Shown here: piece by piece, positions 35,284 through 43,250 of the stretch
Position numbering within the stretch: the first letter of the stretch is position 1
Layout of the letters: each line of letters opens with the position of its first letter
NCBI GenBank assembly: GCA_018669005.1
Contig: JABJAL010000091.1
Location: 1 to 45,954 of the forward strand
Source: Nitrospinaceae bacterium
GTDB lineage: Bacteria; UBA8248
DNA length: 45,954 nucleotides
Reading direction: 5' to 3'
Notes under the pieces: generated by a model
What the model saw: the letters and a program-made list of their open reading frames with translations, nothing else
Database searches by the model: none
What the model was told of the DNA's origin: nothing
Made by a program: the position numbers and the translations under genes

Positions 35284-35976
35284 GTGGATAATCAGAAGAT
35301 ATTGATAGTGGACGATGATCTTGATATCCAATTTCTTTTGGAGCGCTCTCTCAAGTCCGAGGGATATACGGTGCTGGTGGCCGGTGACGGTGAGAAGGGT
35401 TTTGAACTTGCCCAGTCGGAAAATCCTGATCTCGTGATACTGGACATCATGTTGCCGGAAACGAGTGGTCTCGAAGTGTGCCAGCAACTCCGAGAAGATA
35501 ACAGCGATGTTTTTATTTTGATGTTGACTGAGCTGTCTGAGGACATCGACAAAGTACGCGGGCTGGATATGGGGGCGGACGATTATCTCACCAAACCATT
35601 TAACATTCTTGAACTGAGTGCACGCGTTAAGGCGATACTCCGACGAAATAGCCGTGCCCGTGTTGGAGAGAGTGTCCGCTTCGGGGGTGTGATAATTCAT
35701 TTCTTGAAACGGGAAGTTGTCCGGGACGGGGAGACTGTAGAATTTACGCCAAAAGAATTTGAACTCCTCTCATTTTTAGTTCACCGTCCGGGGGAGGCGG
35801 TAAGTCGCGAAGTTTTGATTGAGGAAATATGGGGGCAATCTGCGGAAGTCAGCACCCGGACGATCGATAATTTTGTTCTTAGAATTAGGAAAAAGCTTGA
35901 GATAGATTCGACAGACCCTAAATATTTTCAGACCGTATACGGGTTTGGCTACAAGTATACTCCCGACGAAAAATAA
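35284..35976 (+). CDS. OmpR/PhoB-family response regulator
   Basis: 230 residues. Receiver at 1-118 with acidic pair VDDD, phospho-Asp in LVILDIMLPETSG, Thr in LMLTEL and Lys in LTKPFN. Winged-helix domain at about 130-228 (VEFTPKEFELLSFLVHRPGEAVSREVLIEEIWG...TRTIDNFVLRIRKKLE...TVYGFGYKY), as in PhoB. GTG 35284 is preceded by GAGG at eight bases. No histidine kinase gene is adjacent; the nearest kinase is on the other strand at 38.9 kb. A -10 box (35153) and a leader hairpin lie upstream. Target genes are unknown. Confidence 0.93.
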   Translation: MDNQKILIVDDDLDIQFLLERSLKSEGYTVLVAGDGEKGFELAQSENPDLVILDIMLPETSGLEVCQQLREDNSDVFILMLTELSEDIDKVRGLDMGADDYLTKPFNILELSARVKAILRRNSRARVGESVRFGGVIIHFLKREVVRDGETVEFTPKEFELLSFLVHRPGEAVSREVLIEEIWGQSAEVSTRTIDNFVLRIRKKLEIDSTDPKYFQTVYGFGYKYTPDEK

Positions 35977-36231
35977 CCTCTCCTCGCCGGGTTTTGTGTG
36001 CAAGATTTTGGCGCTCTTGCATTGTCTTGCTGATGCGATGTTGTGAGCGGTTGAAGCCGTCCCATGTTTTCCTCTTCCATCTTATCTGAGCGGCTCGTTG
36101 ACGAATGACGCATATTCGCCTCTCGGGTATTCTATCTTAAGTCTCGGTTTTTACAGATGTAGATAATCTTTTGTGTCAGGGTGTTTTTTTGCCCTGGGAT
36201 TTGTCGCAGCTATTTTTTAAGGAGATAGAAT

Positions 36232-37014
36232 ATGGATATACGATTGGACGGAAGGTCAGCTCTCATCACCGGTGGCAGTCGAGGGATGGGCCGCGCCTTC
36301 GCTTTGAGGTTTGCCGAGTCGGGCGCTGACGTCGCCATCGCGGCGAGGCGACCGGATATGCTTGAGGAGACAAAGGCTGAAATCGAAAAAGTCGCAAAAG
36401 GAAAGGTGGCGGCCTATGTCTGCGATGCGAGTGACGCTGGGCAGATTAAAGAAACCTTTGCGGCTGTGAGCCGGGATTTCGGCAAGGTCGATATTTTAGT
36501 GAACAACGCGGGCACCTCTAGTGCTATGAAGTTCGATGATATCACCGATGAAATGTGGCAGGCTGATTTGGATTTGAAGCTTTTCGGCGCAATTCGATTT
36601 TGCCGCCTTGCGATGCCTCCGATGAAGGAGCGTCGCTGGGGACGGATTATCAATATCGTCACCATCGGGGGGAAGGCCCCCACCGCTGAGCGGGCGCCAA
36701 CCGTTGTGACTCGTGCTGCCGGGCTGGCGTTGACGAAAGTGTTGGCCGGGGAGGGAGCGCCCCACAATGTCTTGGTCAATGCTCTTTGTACAGGTCAGAT
36801 CATCACCGACCAGACCCGAAACCAGCATCAAAAGATGAACCCCGATATGCCCTTCGATGAATATCTCAAGGAGCGGGGTAAGAAAATTCCCTTGGGTCGG
36901 ATGGGAGATGCCCAAGAGTACGCAAATCTGGCCTGCTTTCTCGCCTCTGATGCCGCCTCTTATATTACAGGAACTTCGGTCAACGTAGACGGGGGAGTTT
37001 GTCCAGTGCTTTAG
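36232..37014 (+). CDS. SDR-family protein lacking the YxxxK catalytic pair
   Basis: 260 residues with a normal SDR scaffold: ITGGSRGMGRAFA nucleotide-binding motif, VCDASD, ILVNNAG, and a C-terminal SYITGTSVNVDGG. At the active site, however, the expected Ser and YxxxK are replaced: the text reads IVTIGGKAPTAERAPTVVTRAAGLALTK, aligning Thr-x3-Arg where Tyr-x3-Lys belongs. Oxidoreductase activity by the usual mechanism is therefore doubtful. AAGGAG lies about ten bases before ATG 36232. A BKACE gene follows after 105 bases on the same strand, so the pair may share a pathway. It could be a binding or regulatory SDR, or use another mechanism. Confidence 0.9.
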   Translation: MDIRLDGRSALITGGSRGMGRAFALRFAESGADVAIAARRPDMLEETKAEIEKVAKGKVAAYVCDASDAGQIKETFAAVSRDFGKVDILVNNAGTSSAMKFDDITDEMWQADLDLKLFGAIRFCRLAMPPMKERRWGRIINIVTIGGKAPTAERAPTVVTRAAGLALTKVLAGEGAPHNVLVNALCTGQIITDQTRNQHQKMNPDMPFDEYLKERGKKIPLGRMGDAQEYANLACFLASDAASYITGTSVNVDGGVCPVL

Positions 37015-37119
37015 ATGATTTAAAGGGCTTGTGGTTGCGGAATGGACGTTTTTTCTCGTAGGGTGTGCCTATAGCCGAAATATAGCTGAAGCGAATCTTT
37101 TTTTAACAGGAGCGGAATT

Positions 37120-37920
37120 GTGGATAAACTTATTATTGTGAATTGCGCGGCAGACACTTCGATGCACCCAGATGTTCCCCAAAGATTCTCCGATTCCAAG
37201 GTCCTTGCGGATTCGGTTGAAGAGGCCGTAAAGGCTGGCGCGGCTGTTGCCCATATTCATGCCCCCCCGACGAACTATGCGGCCTGGGAGTCCCACTCGA
37301 AAACAATTCGGGATCGCTGCGATGTGATGCTCCAGTACGGCATTTCTACGCAGTCGGTCGAGCAGCGCGTCGAGGTAATCAAGAATAAGCCAGAGATGAT
37401 TTCGGTTGCTCTGAATGCCCATAGTCTCGTTTTTCTCAATCGTGACATGATGATGCTCCATCCGCGTGAGGAACTCGAAGATCTCATGCGCATGTGCAAC
37501 GACAATGGTGTGAAACCCGAATTCGAGGTGTTCGGTTTAGGCGAGATGTGGTTGCTCAGCGATTTGGCGGAAAAGGGCCTTGTCGAGCCGCCGTTTGTGA
37601 TGACCATCTTTTTCGGACGCCCCGGGGGGTGTTGGTCGCCTGCAACGCCGGAGGAGTTTCTCAACCGGACGAAGAGCCTAATCGGTGAGTCGGCTTATAT
37701 TACGAGCGTAACTGACCCCAACGCTATAAATCTTCACACGATGGCCATCATGGATGGCGGTCATGTGCGTGTGGGCACCGAGGATGAGCCCTATCTCGCA
37801 CCGGGGAAATTGGGCGACAATGGTGAGCACGTTGCCCGAGTAGCGCGCCTCGCCAAGGATTTGAACCGCGAGATAGCCACCGTAGCTGAAGCGAGGGCGA
37901 TGCTGAAAATTCCGTCCTAA
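37120..37920 (+). CDS. Beta-keto acid cleavage enzyme (BKACE, DUF849)
   Basis: 266 residues, TIM-barrel BKACE family. These enzymes condense a beta-keto acid with acetyl-CoA to give acetoacetate and a new CoA thioester. Recognisable sites are the zinc ligands His-x-His in AHIHAPP, a Glu in PEFEVFGLG, and GGHVRVGTEDEPYL, which holds the Arg, the third zinc ligand Glu and the adjacent catalytic Asp of the family. NLHTMAIMDGG precedes it as usual. GTG 37120 follows AGGAG by seven bases. It is slightly shorter than many members (about 270-300 aa). It is probably co-transcribed with the atypical SDR. The substrate is unknown; members act on lysine, carnitine and other beta-keto acids. Confidence 0.88.
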   Translation: MDKLIIVNCAADTSMHPDVPQRFSDSKVLADSVEEAVKAGAAVAHIHAPPTNYAAWESHSKTIRDRCDVMLQYGISTQSVEQRVEVIKNKPEMISVALNAHSLVFLNRDMMMLHPREELEDLMRMCNDNGVKPEFEVFGLGEMWLLSDLAEKGLVEPPFVMTIFFGRPGGCWSPATPEEFLNRTKSLIGESAYITSVTDPNAINLHTMAIMDGGHVRVGTEDEPYLAPGKLGDNGEHVARVARLAKDLNREIATVAEARAMLKIPS

Positions 37921-38023
37921 AAATTTTGGGAATGGAGAGGGTGTTCATTCTGCGAAAACGCAAAAATTGGAATTTATGAGGTGTGCCGCCGGTTCCTGTT
38001 CGGTCCAGCATGGGACCGGCGGC

Positions 38024-38398
38024 CTATTCCTCCTGGTCGATTTCTTGTATGGCGGCTGTGAAAATGGTGTTGATGCGACCGCAGTATTTCTTGATTCTTT
38101 GGTGGACTTCCTGGAAATTCGCGCCGTCCCCTTCGATAATCGAAACGACGTAGAGTTCTGCCTCGCGGCTGGTCTCGGTAATTTCGGGCATGCCGTAGGA
38201 GCCTCCGGAGCCCGCGAGTTTGTGGAATTCCATGCGAAAATCCTTGAGGGCATCACCGGAGCCCTGTTGGTCTGTGATTTGCGCGAGCAGAGTCTCAAGC
38301 CTCTCGTTTTTTTCGGGCCAGCGGGATAAATATTCCTTCTTGAGAGCAGTAAGTGCCTCTCGCATGGACTCGGGCAGGCTTGGGTCTGGATAATCCAT
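38024..38398 (-). CDS. HPt-domain phosphotransfer protein
   Basis: 124 residues, all helical. The HPt motif EFHKLAGSGGSYGMPEITETSREAE around residues 57-81 has the phospho-accepting His and the usual HxLxGxxxxxG pattern. It is the last gene of a three-gene minus-strand group (hybrid kinase, CheY-like receiver, HPt), 30 bases after the receiver gene. It would relay phosphate between the kinase's receivers and the free receiver. The protein carries nothing besides the HPt domain and an N-terminal helix (ALTALKKEYLSRWPEKNERLETLLAQI). Confidence 0.87.
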   Translation of the reverse strand: MDYPDPSLPESMREALTALKKEYLSRWPEKNERLETLLAQITDQQGSGDALKDFRMEFHKLAGSGGSYGMPEITETSREAELYVVSIIEGDGANFQEVHQRIKKYCGRINTIFTAAIQEIDQEE

Positions 38399-38428
38399 TT
38401 TCTCTTCTCTTTATTTAAGGATCCTGTG

Positions 38429-38803
38429 TCAGGAGGTTAGGTATTCCCTTAGCAGGTCTGGAAGCTTCATTGGATCGAAGGGCTTGGTAAGTACTCCGGC
38501 GGCTCCCATGGTTTTTAGTTCGTTAAGCTCCATTTGCTGCGCCTTGGCGGTTAAAAACACCACAGGAATATGCGCAGACTCGGGATTTTCCTTCAGCCGC
38601 TTCAGCGTTCCAGGCCCGTCGAGCCCTGGCATCATTACATCGAGTAAAATGAGGTCGGGTTTTTCTTTTTTACATATTTCCAACCCTTCCTCGCCGTTGG
38701 CGGCCAAGACAACCTGAAACCCGCCGACAGTTTGTAGGCTCATCTGTGCGACCGTCCGGATGTCATCTTCATCGTCAATCATCAAAATTTTTTCATTCGC
38801 CAT
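38429..38803 (-). CDS. CheY-like single-domain receiver
   Basis: 124 residues from ATG 38803; the frame extends 14 residues upstream to 38845, but MANEKILMIDDEDDI is the natural receiver start and AGGGAA lies before it. Acid pocket IDDED, phospho-Asp in LILLDVMMPGLDG, Thr in VVFLTAKA, Lys in LTKPFD. No output domain. It lies 67 bases after the hybrid kinase and 30 before the HPt gene, so it is probably the terminal or intermediate receiver of that relay, acting by protein contact. Confidence 0.92.
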   Translation of the reverse strand: MANEKILMIDDEDDIRTVAQMSLQTVGGFQVVLAANGEEGLEICKKEKPDLILLDVMMPGLDGPGTLKRLKENPESAHIPVVFLTAKAQQMELNELKTMGAAGVLTKPFDPMKLPDLLREYLTS

Positions 38804-38870
38804 GAGCAATAGTTTCCCTTGGATCGGATCTGCATGTGGATTCAAGCTAAATCTAACTAAAATTTAAATT

Positions 38871-41800
38871 TTAGAGAAGTCCATTGAGTAAATCCACCAC
38901 GCAGCCTGTAAATAGGTCTTGTGAAGTTTTTGATTTTGTGAGGAATACGGTCGTTTCGGTGGATAACCGTTTTTTCTCAGCAGGCGTGGGCTCCTTGGAT
39001 GAGTACACTATAATCGGCGTTTTTCTTCTTTCCAATTCGCCCCGTAGTGAATCCATAACGTAAAAACCATCTCCACTGGGCATCATAATGTCCAGGATGA
39101 TGAGTTCAGGCAAAAAATTGTGGAATTGCTTGACCGCCTCGATGCCGCTTTCGGCGGTTTCCACTCGAATATTTTTCTCCTCAAGCAGTTGTGTGACGAT
39201 GGCGCGAAGATCGGGGTCATCGTCCACCACGAGTACATTCGCCACCTTTCCAACCTTGAGCGCAGCCTTCAGTCTTGCCAGGAGGCGTCCCTCGTCGAGG
39301 GGTTTGGTGATCCAGTCCATAAGGAAAGGAGCCGGAAGATCGGCTATATCCAGTGGGTCGTCCAAACTTATCACAATAACGGGTGGGCGAATGTCGTCGG
39401 GAAAATTCTTAACCTCATTGAGTAAATCGATTCCACTCATTCCCGGCAGGTTGATGTCCAGGAGCATCGCATCAACTTTGTGGTCTTGAAGGTAGGCCAA
39501 CGCTTCCTCTGCAGAGAAGGTGGGGATGAAGTCATAACCCTCACTTTCGACAAGTAACTCTATGAGTCTGACAAAATCCCTGTCGTCCTCGCAGAGCAGA
39601 ACGGTGGCTTTTGTGGGTTTTTGCTGGGGTATGGGTTCTGGCGCTGGTGCTGGCTCCCGTTTCGTTTGGGGGAGTGAAAAAGAAAAAGTGCTGCCACTTC
39701 CGAGTTCGCTTTCCACCCATATGTGGCCCCCGTGCTGCCGGACAATGGCGTTACAAATGGCCAGGCCAAGGCCAGTGCCACCCTTTTCCCTTATATCGGA
39801 GGAATCTACCTGTCGAAAGCGGTCAAAAATACTATCAAGCGCCTCGGGTGGAATGCCACGGCCTTGGTCTACGACACGAATTTCGGCTTCACCCATGAGG
39901 CAATTTGAACTGATGAGAACACGGCTCCCCGATTCCGAAAATTTAACCGCGTTTGAGATGAGATTTGTGAGCACCTGTATGATTGAATCGCTGTCGGCAT
40001 CCACTTGGCAGGGCTCGATATCGGTCTCAATTGTAATCCCGCTGCTAGAGACAAGGCCGTCCATCTCCTCTATGGAACAGGTAATTAGACTCTCTAGCTT
40101 TTGGGACGAGAATTGGAGTTCCATATTGCCCGACTCGATTTTCTCCAGATCGAGAATGTCGTTGATGAGTCGAATGAGGCGATCCGAGTTGTTGACGGCG
40201 ATATCCATGAGCGATTTTCCCTGTTCGTTCAAATCGCCGGCGACACCACCGCTCAGGAGGCCTAACGAGCCGCGGAGAGAGGTCAGCGGGGTGCGAATTT
40301 CATGCGATACCACCGAGATAAATTCGTTTTTCATACGGTCGATTTCATGGCGTTCGGTAATGTCTCTAATAACACCGGTGAAAAGTTTTCTGTCGCCGAC
40401 AGAAACTTCACCGATAGAGATTTTAATCGGAAAAATTTCTCCGCTCTTGCGGCGTGCGTCGAGGGTACGATTGGTCCCAAGTGCTTTTTTAAATCCTGTA
40501 TCTAGGTAGGTTCTAATGTGAGTGTCGTGCTCGATGTCATAAGGAGGGGGCATGAGCATGTTCACTTTTTTACCGGAAATATCCTCTTGTGAATAATTGA
40601 ACATCTTCTCTGCGCCAGCGTTGAAAAGGGTGATAAACCCTTCCTCATCGATAGCGATGATGGCATCTTGCGCCGAATCGATTATTGATCGGAAGCGGGC
40701 CTCTGAGAGCGCTAGTTTTTCTGTGTGTGAAGTCAAATCCTCGAAAAGCCGCGCGTTCTGAATAGCAATTCCGCCGAGGTTGGCGAGCGACTCAATCAGA
40801 GGGATGTCTTTTTTCGTGATATGGGCGTTCTCCTTGCCCATCAAGGTAATTGTCCCGATTACCTTGTTTTCGATGAAAATTGGAACGGCAATGAATCCAA
40901 AGATCTCTTGCTCTTGGGCCCACCTTTTTTCCATCCACCGGTCGTCTTTTTTGACATCAGGGATGAAGAGTGGTTCTCCGGTTTGGAAGGCCACTCCACG
41001 GAGCCCCCAGTCGGTGGGCTTTGATTCGTTTAGAGGTGATGTGTCGAAATCGCCGAATCCGGCACGTATGTTGAGCAAGGCTTCATCCTCACTGAGGAGG
41101 TGAATCCGGCTGTAGCTTGCGTCGAGGAGCTCTGCCGCCGAACGGGCGATGTTGTCCAGGACTTTATCCATGTCAAGTGACTGTGTAATTTGTCGGTTCA
41201 GGGCTTCGAGTACTTGGAGTCTTTGTGTCTCTCGCTGTGCCCGGTGGAGCGATAAGGCGTTACGCAGGGCAGTGCCAGCGTATTCGGAAAATGTTCGAGC
41301 GAGAGCCTGATCGTCAATATCGAAGTTTTGCTTGGTGTCGTAATAAAACGATAGGAGGCCCATTGTTTCCCCTGCCTCGCGGATAGGAAGAAGCGCAATC
41401 GAGGCGTATCCTTCCTCTCCGATGAGCCCATACACCTCTTTAACCCTTGAATCTGCCTGCACGTTTTCAATGAACACGGCTTGCCGATTCAGCGCCGATC
41501 CCCGCCCCGGCATCTGCTCCCAATGTAGCATTAGATTCTCGCGGTAGGACGATGAAAGCCCCTCGGAGTATAAGAATCGCCAGTTGTCCCGGTCAGGTTC
41601 ATACATGATGATCGATAGTCTTTGATTGTTGAAAATCCGGCGAGCCTCCTCACCAATAGCTTGGAGTACATCGTCGAGGTCGAGATGTCTGGATATGTTT
41701 TCCCCGGCAATGGCCAGATCCTCGAGGCGCTTGTTTGCCTCGCTCAATTCTCTTGCTGAGAATTCGAGTTCTCGGGTGGATTCTGCTGCCTTTTGGAAAA

Positions 41801-42593
41801 GATGATACATGCTGATTAAGAGGCCGGTGAGAACGAATAGATAACTTACCTTTTTGAAAAGATGGGCCACATCAAACTGGAAATCGAACAATTGCCTGGA
41901 TGTGGACATGAACATCACCTGGCTAATGAGGCCAACGATAATCGACATGACAAGCCAGTGTTCGAAATGATCCGTCCGCCATGTTCCTTTTTTGAGATAT
42001 CCAATGAGTGCTAAGAGGAAGAAAAGGGCGGGAACGAATTCCACTGGCCTGTTAATGTATCGAAACACAGAGAAGCCGCTGATGTAAGCTTGAGGAAGGG
42101 GCGTGAAAGCAAAAAAGAGAAAGCTGGCCAGTGTTGCCGCAGCAACCGCCTGATAAACTGTTTTTTCACTGATTTGGCCGACCTCACCAAGTTTTCCTTC
42201 TCTTTTCCACGCCAGATAGCTCAGATATAAAAAAATGGACAAGAATACGCGTGAGGCTATCCAACTCCACGGGATTAGTGAGGCAGGAGCCGATGGGAAA
42301 TAGATGTCAAAAAACGACGAAGTTACGATGGAGTGGTAACCGTCCCAAAAGGCTGTGCCTAGGAAGGCTGCACCAATGAAGAGGATGGTATTGTTCTTTT
42401 TGGAGTAAAACTGGATTAACGCCAGAGCGCCCACCGCCAAGGCCAGGAGTGTGGCAATGATATCCATGATGGTATGTAGTTGCTTGCTGCCCTGCCAAGG
42501 AATATCTCTAAAGAAAAAATATCCAAGAACAAGAGAGATTGTCAGAATGATATAAGTATTCGTCCGGCTGTGTTTTTCTGGTGAAGAATTCAT
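38871..42593 (-). CDS. Hybrid sensor kinase: membrane sensor, two GAF, PAS, HisKA, HATPase, two receivers
   Basis: 1240 residues. The N-terminal 270 residues hold about eight hydrophobic helices, resembling a MASE3-type membrane sensor (FLGTAFWDGYHSIV). Then a coiled linker, GAF1 (about 305-440), GAF2 (about 455-605), PAS (about 618-735), HisKA with phospho-His in FISVVSHEIRTPLTSLRGSLG, HATPase (about 860-970; NLISNAVKFSESG, DQGRGIPPEALDSIFDRF, GTGLGLAIC), and two receivers with phospho-Asp in AMLLDINLPGMSG and LIILDIMMPSGDG. Two receivers in tandem fit a branched or multi-step relay with the following CheY-like and HPt genes. ATG 42593 follows GAGGG. The signal is unknown; the arrangement suggests a membrane-borne cue integrated with small ligands. 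Confidence 0.93.
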   Translation of the reverse strand: MNSSPEKHSRTNTYIILTISLVLGYFFFRDIPWQGSKQLHTIMDIIATLLALAVGALALIQFYSKKNNTILFIGAAFLGTAFWDGYHSIVTSSFFDIYFPSAPASLIPWSWIASRVFLSIFLYLSYLAWKREGKLGEVGQISEKTVYQAVAAATLASFLFFAFTPLPQAYISGFSVFRYINRPVEFVPALFFLLALIGYLKKGTWRTDHFEHWLVMSIIVGLISQVMFMSTSRQLFDFQFDVAHLFKKVSYLFVLTGLLISMYHLFQKAAESTRELEFSARELSEANKRLEDLAIAGENISRHLDLDDVLQAIGEEARRIFNNQRLSIIMYEPDRDNWRFLYSEGLSSSYRENLMLHWEQMPGRGSALNRQAVFIENVQADSRVKEVYGLIGEEGYASIALLPIREAGETMGLLSFYYDTKQNFDIDDQALARTFSEYAGTALRNALSLHRAQRETQRLQVLEALNRQITQSLDMDKVLDNIARSAAELLDASYSRIHLLSEDEALLNIRAGFGDFDTSPLNESKPTDWGLRGVAFQTGEPLFIPDVKKDDRWMEKRWAQEQEIFGFIAVPIFIENKVIGTITLMGKENAHITKKDIPLIESLANLGGIAIQNARLFEDLTSHTEKLALSEARFRSIIDSAQDAIIAIDEEGFITLFNAGAEKMFNYSQEDISGKKVNMLMPPPYDIEHDTHIRTYLDTGFKKALGTNRTLDARRKSGEIFPIKISIGEVSVGDRKLFTGVIRDITERHEIDRMKNEFISVVSHEIRTPLTSLRGSLGLLSGGVAGDLNEQGKSLMDIAVNNSDRLIRLINDILDLEKIESGNMELQFSSQKLESLITCSIEEMDGLVSSSGITIETDIEPCQVDADSDSIIQVLTNLISNAVKFSESGSRVLISSNCLMGEAEIRVVDQGRGIPPEALDSIFDRFRQVDSSDIREKGGTGLGLAICNAIVRQHGGHIWVESELGSGSTFSFSLPQTKREPAPAPEPIPQQKPTKATVLLCEDDRDFVRLIELLVESEGYDFIPTFSAEEALAYLQDHKVDAMLLDINLPGMSGIDLLNEVKNFPDDIRPPVIVISLDDPLDIADLPAPFLMDWITKPLDEGRLLARLKAALKVGKVANVLVVDDDPDLRAIVTQLLEEKNIRVETAESGIEAVKQFHNFLPELIILDIMMPSGDGFYVMDSLRGELERRKTPIIVYSSKEPTPAEKKRLSTETTVFLTKSKTSQDLFTGCVVDLLNGLL

Positions 42594-43250
42594 GGTGCCC
42601 TCGTCGATAATTTTATGCCTCTCTGGTTCAAGTGCTACTTAAGTAATTGTGTTGCTAAAAAAAAAGGTTTGGCGATAACCCTGCTTTATTCCCATATCCA
42701 AACTTCCTTGCTCAAGAATCGAAGAGCTGCAAAATATAACTCTTTACGCAATAACCTTGATTCATTTGAGGAAATGAAAGACATCGCATGAGTAGGTTCC
42801 TGTTGGCGAGGTCTGGAAATAGAATGTGTACATCGATTGAGAAGTTATCAATTCAAGGAATACAAATTGTCACAAACTTGTCATGGAAAAGTCGATTTGT
42901 TGTAATTTTTTAGAAACTTGGCTGGTGTAATTTTGATTTTTGTCTTGTTTGTAAGCATATTTTAGAGGGGTCTGGAAGAATTCTGTTTAAGAAGTGAAGG
43001 ATACAAATATGCAATGTCTTGGTATTTGGATAATCTCGCCTAGAAATCGCCGCAAGGCGATTGGATATGAGCCTCGAGTACACCCAAAACCATAATGTGC
43101 GAAAGATACAGACCCGCAAAGTAATGGTTTTAAATTTTCGAATACGAAAACTGCAACCGCTTCGGAAAGGGCTTCTGCGATTTTAAAATTGAAGTAAATG
43201 CTTCTATCTTTTTCAAAGCTGCTGGTGCGCTTGGCCGAGAGAATTTCTGG
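42594..43250. other. AT-rich intergenic region at the edge of the phage-like block
   Basis: About 660 bases, clearly AT-richer than both sides, with no credible gene. Contains one perfect hairpin (43045-43062) and two TTGTCA direct repeats near 42866-42882. It may hold the boundary between chromosome and the phage-like genes, but no attachment-site repeat was recognised. Confidence 0.55.
43045..43062. other. Perfect hairpin with GCAA tetraloop
   Basis: AATCGCC-GCAA-GGCGATT: seven pairs and a GNRA loop, about 190 bases beyond the stop of the LamG gene. No T tract on either side. A structured RNA or processing site is possible. Confidence 0.45.

Noticed and set aside
39562-40509. 315-codon plus-strand frame opposite the large hybrid kinase
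   Set aside because: Ser/Arg-rich shadow of the HATPase and receiver coding region.
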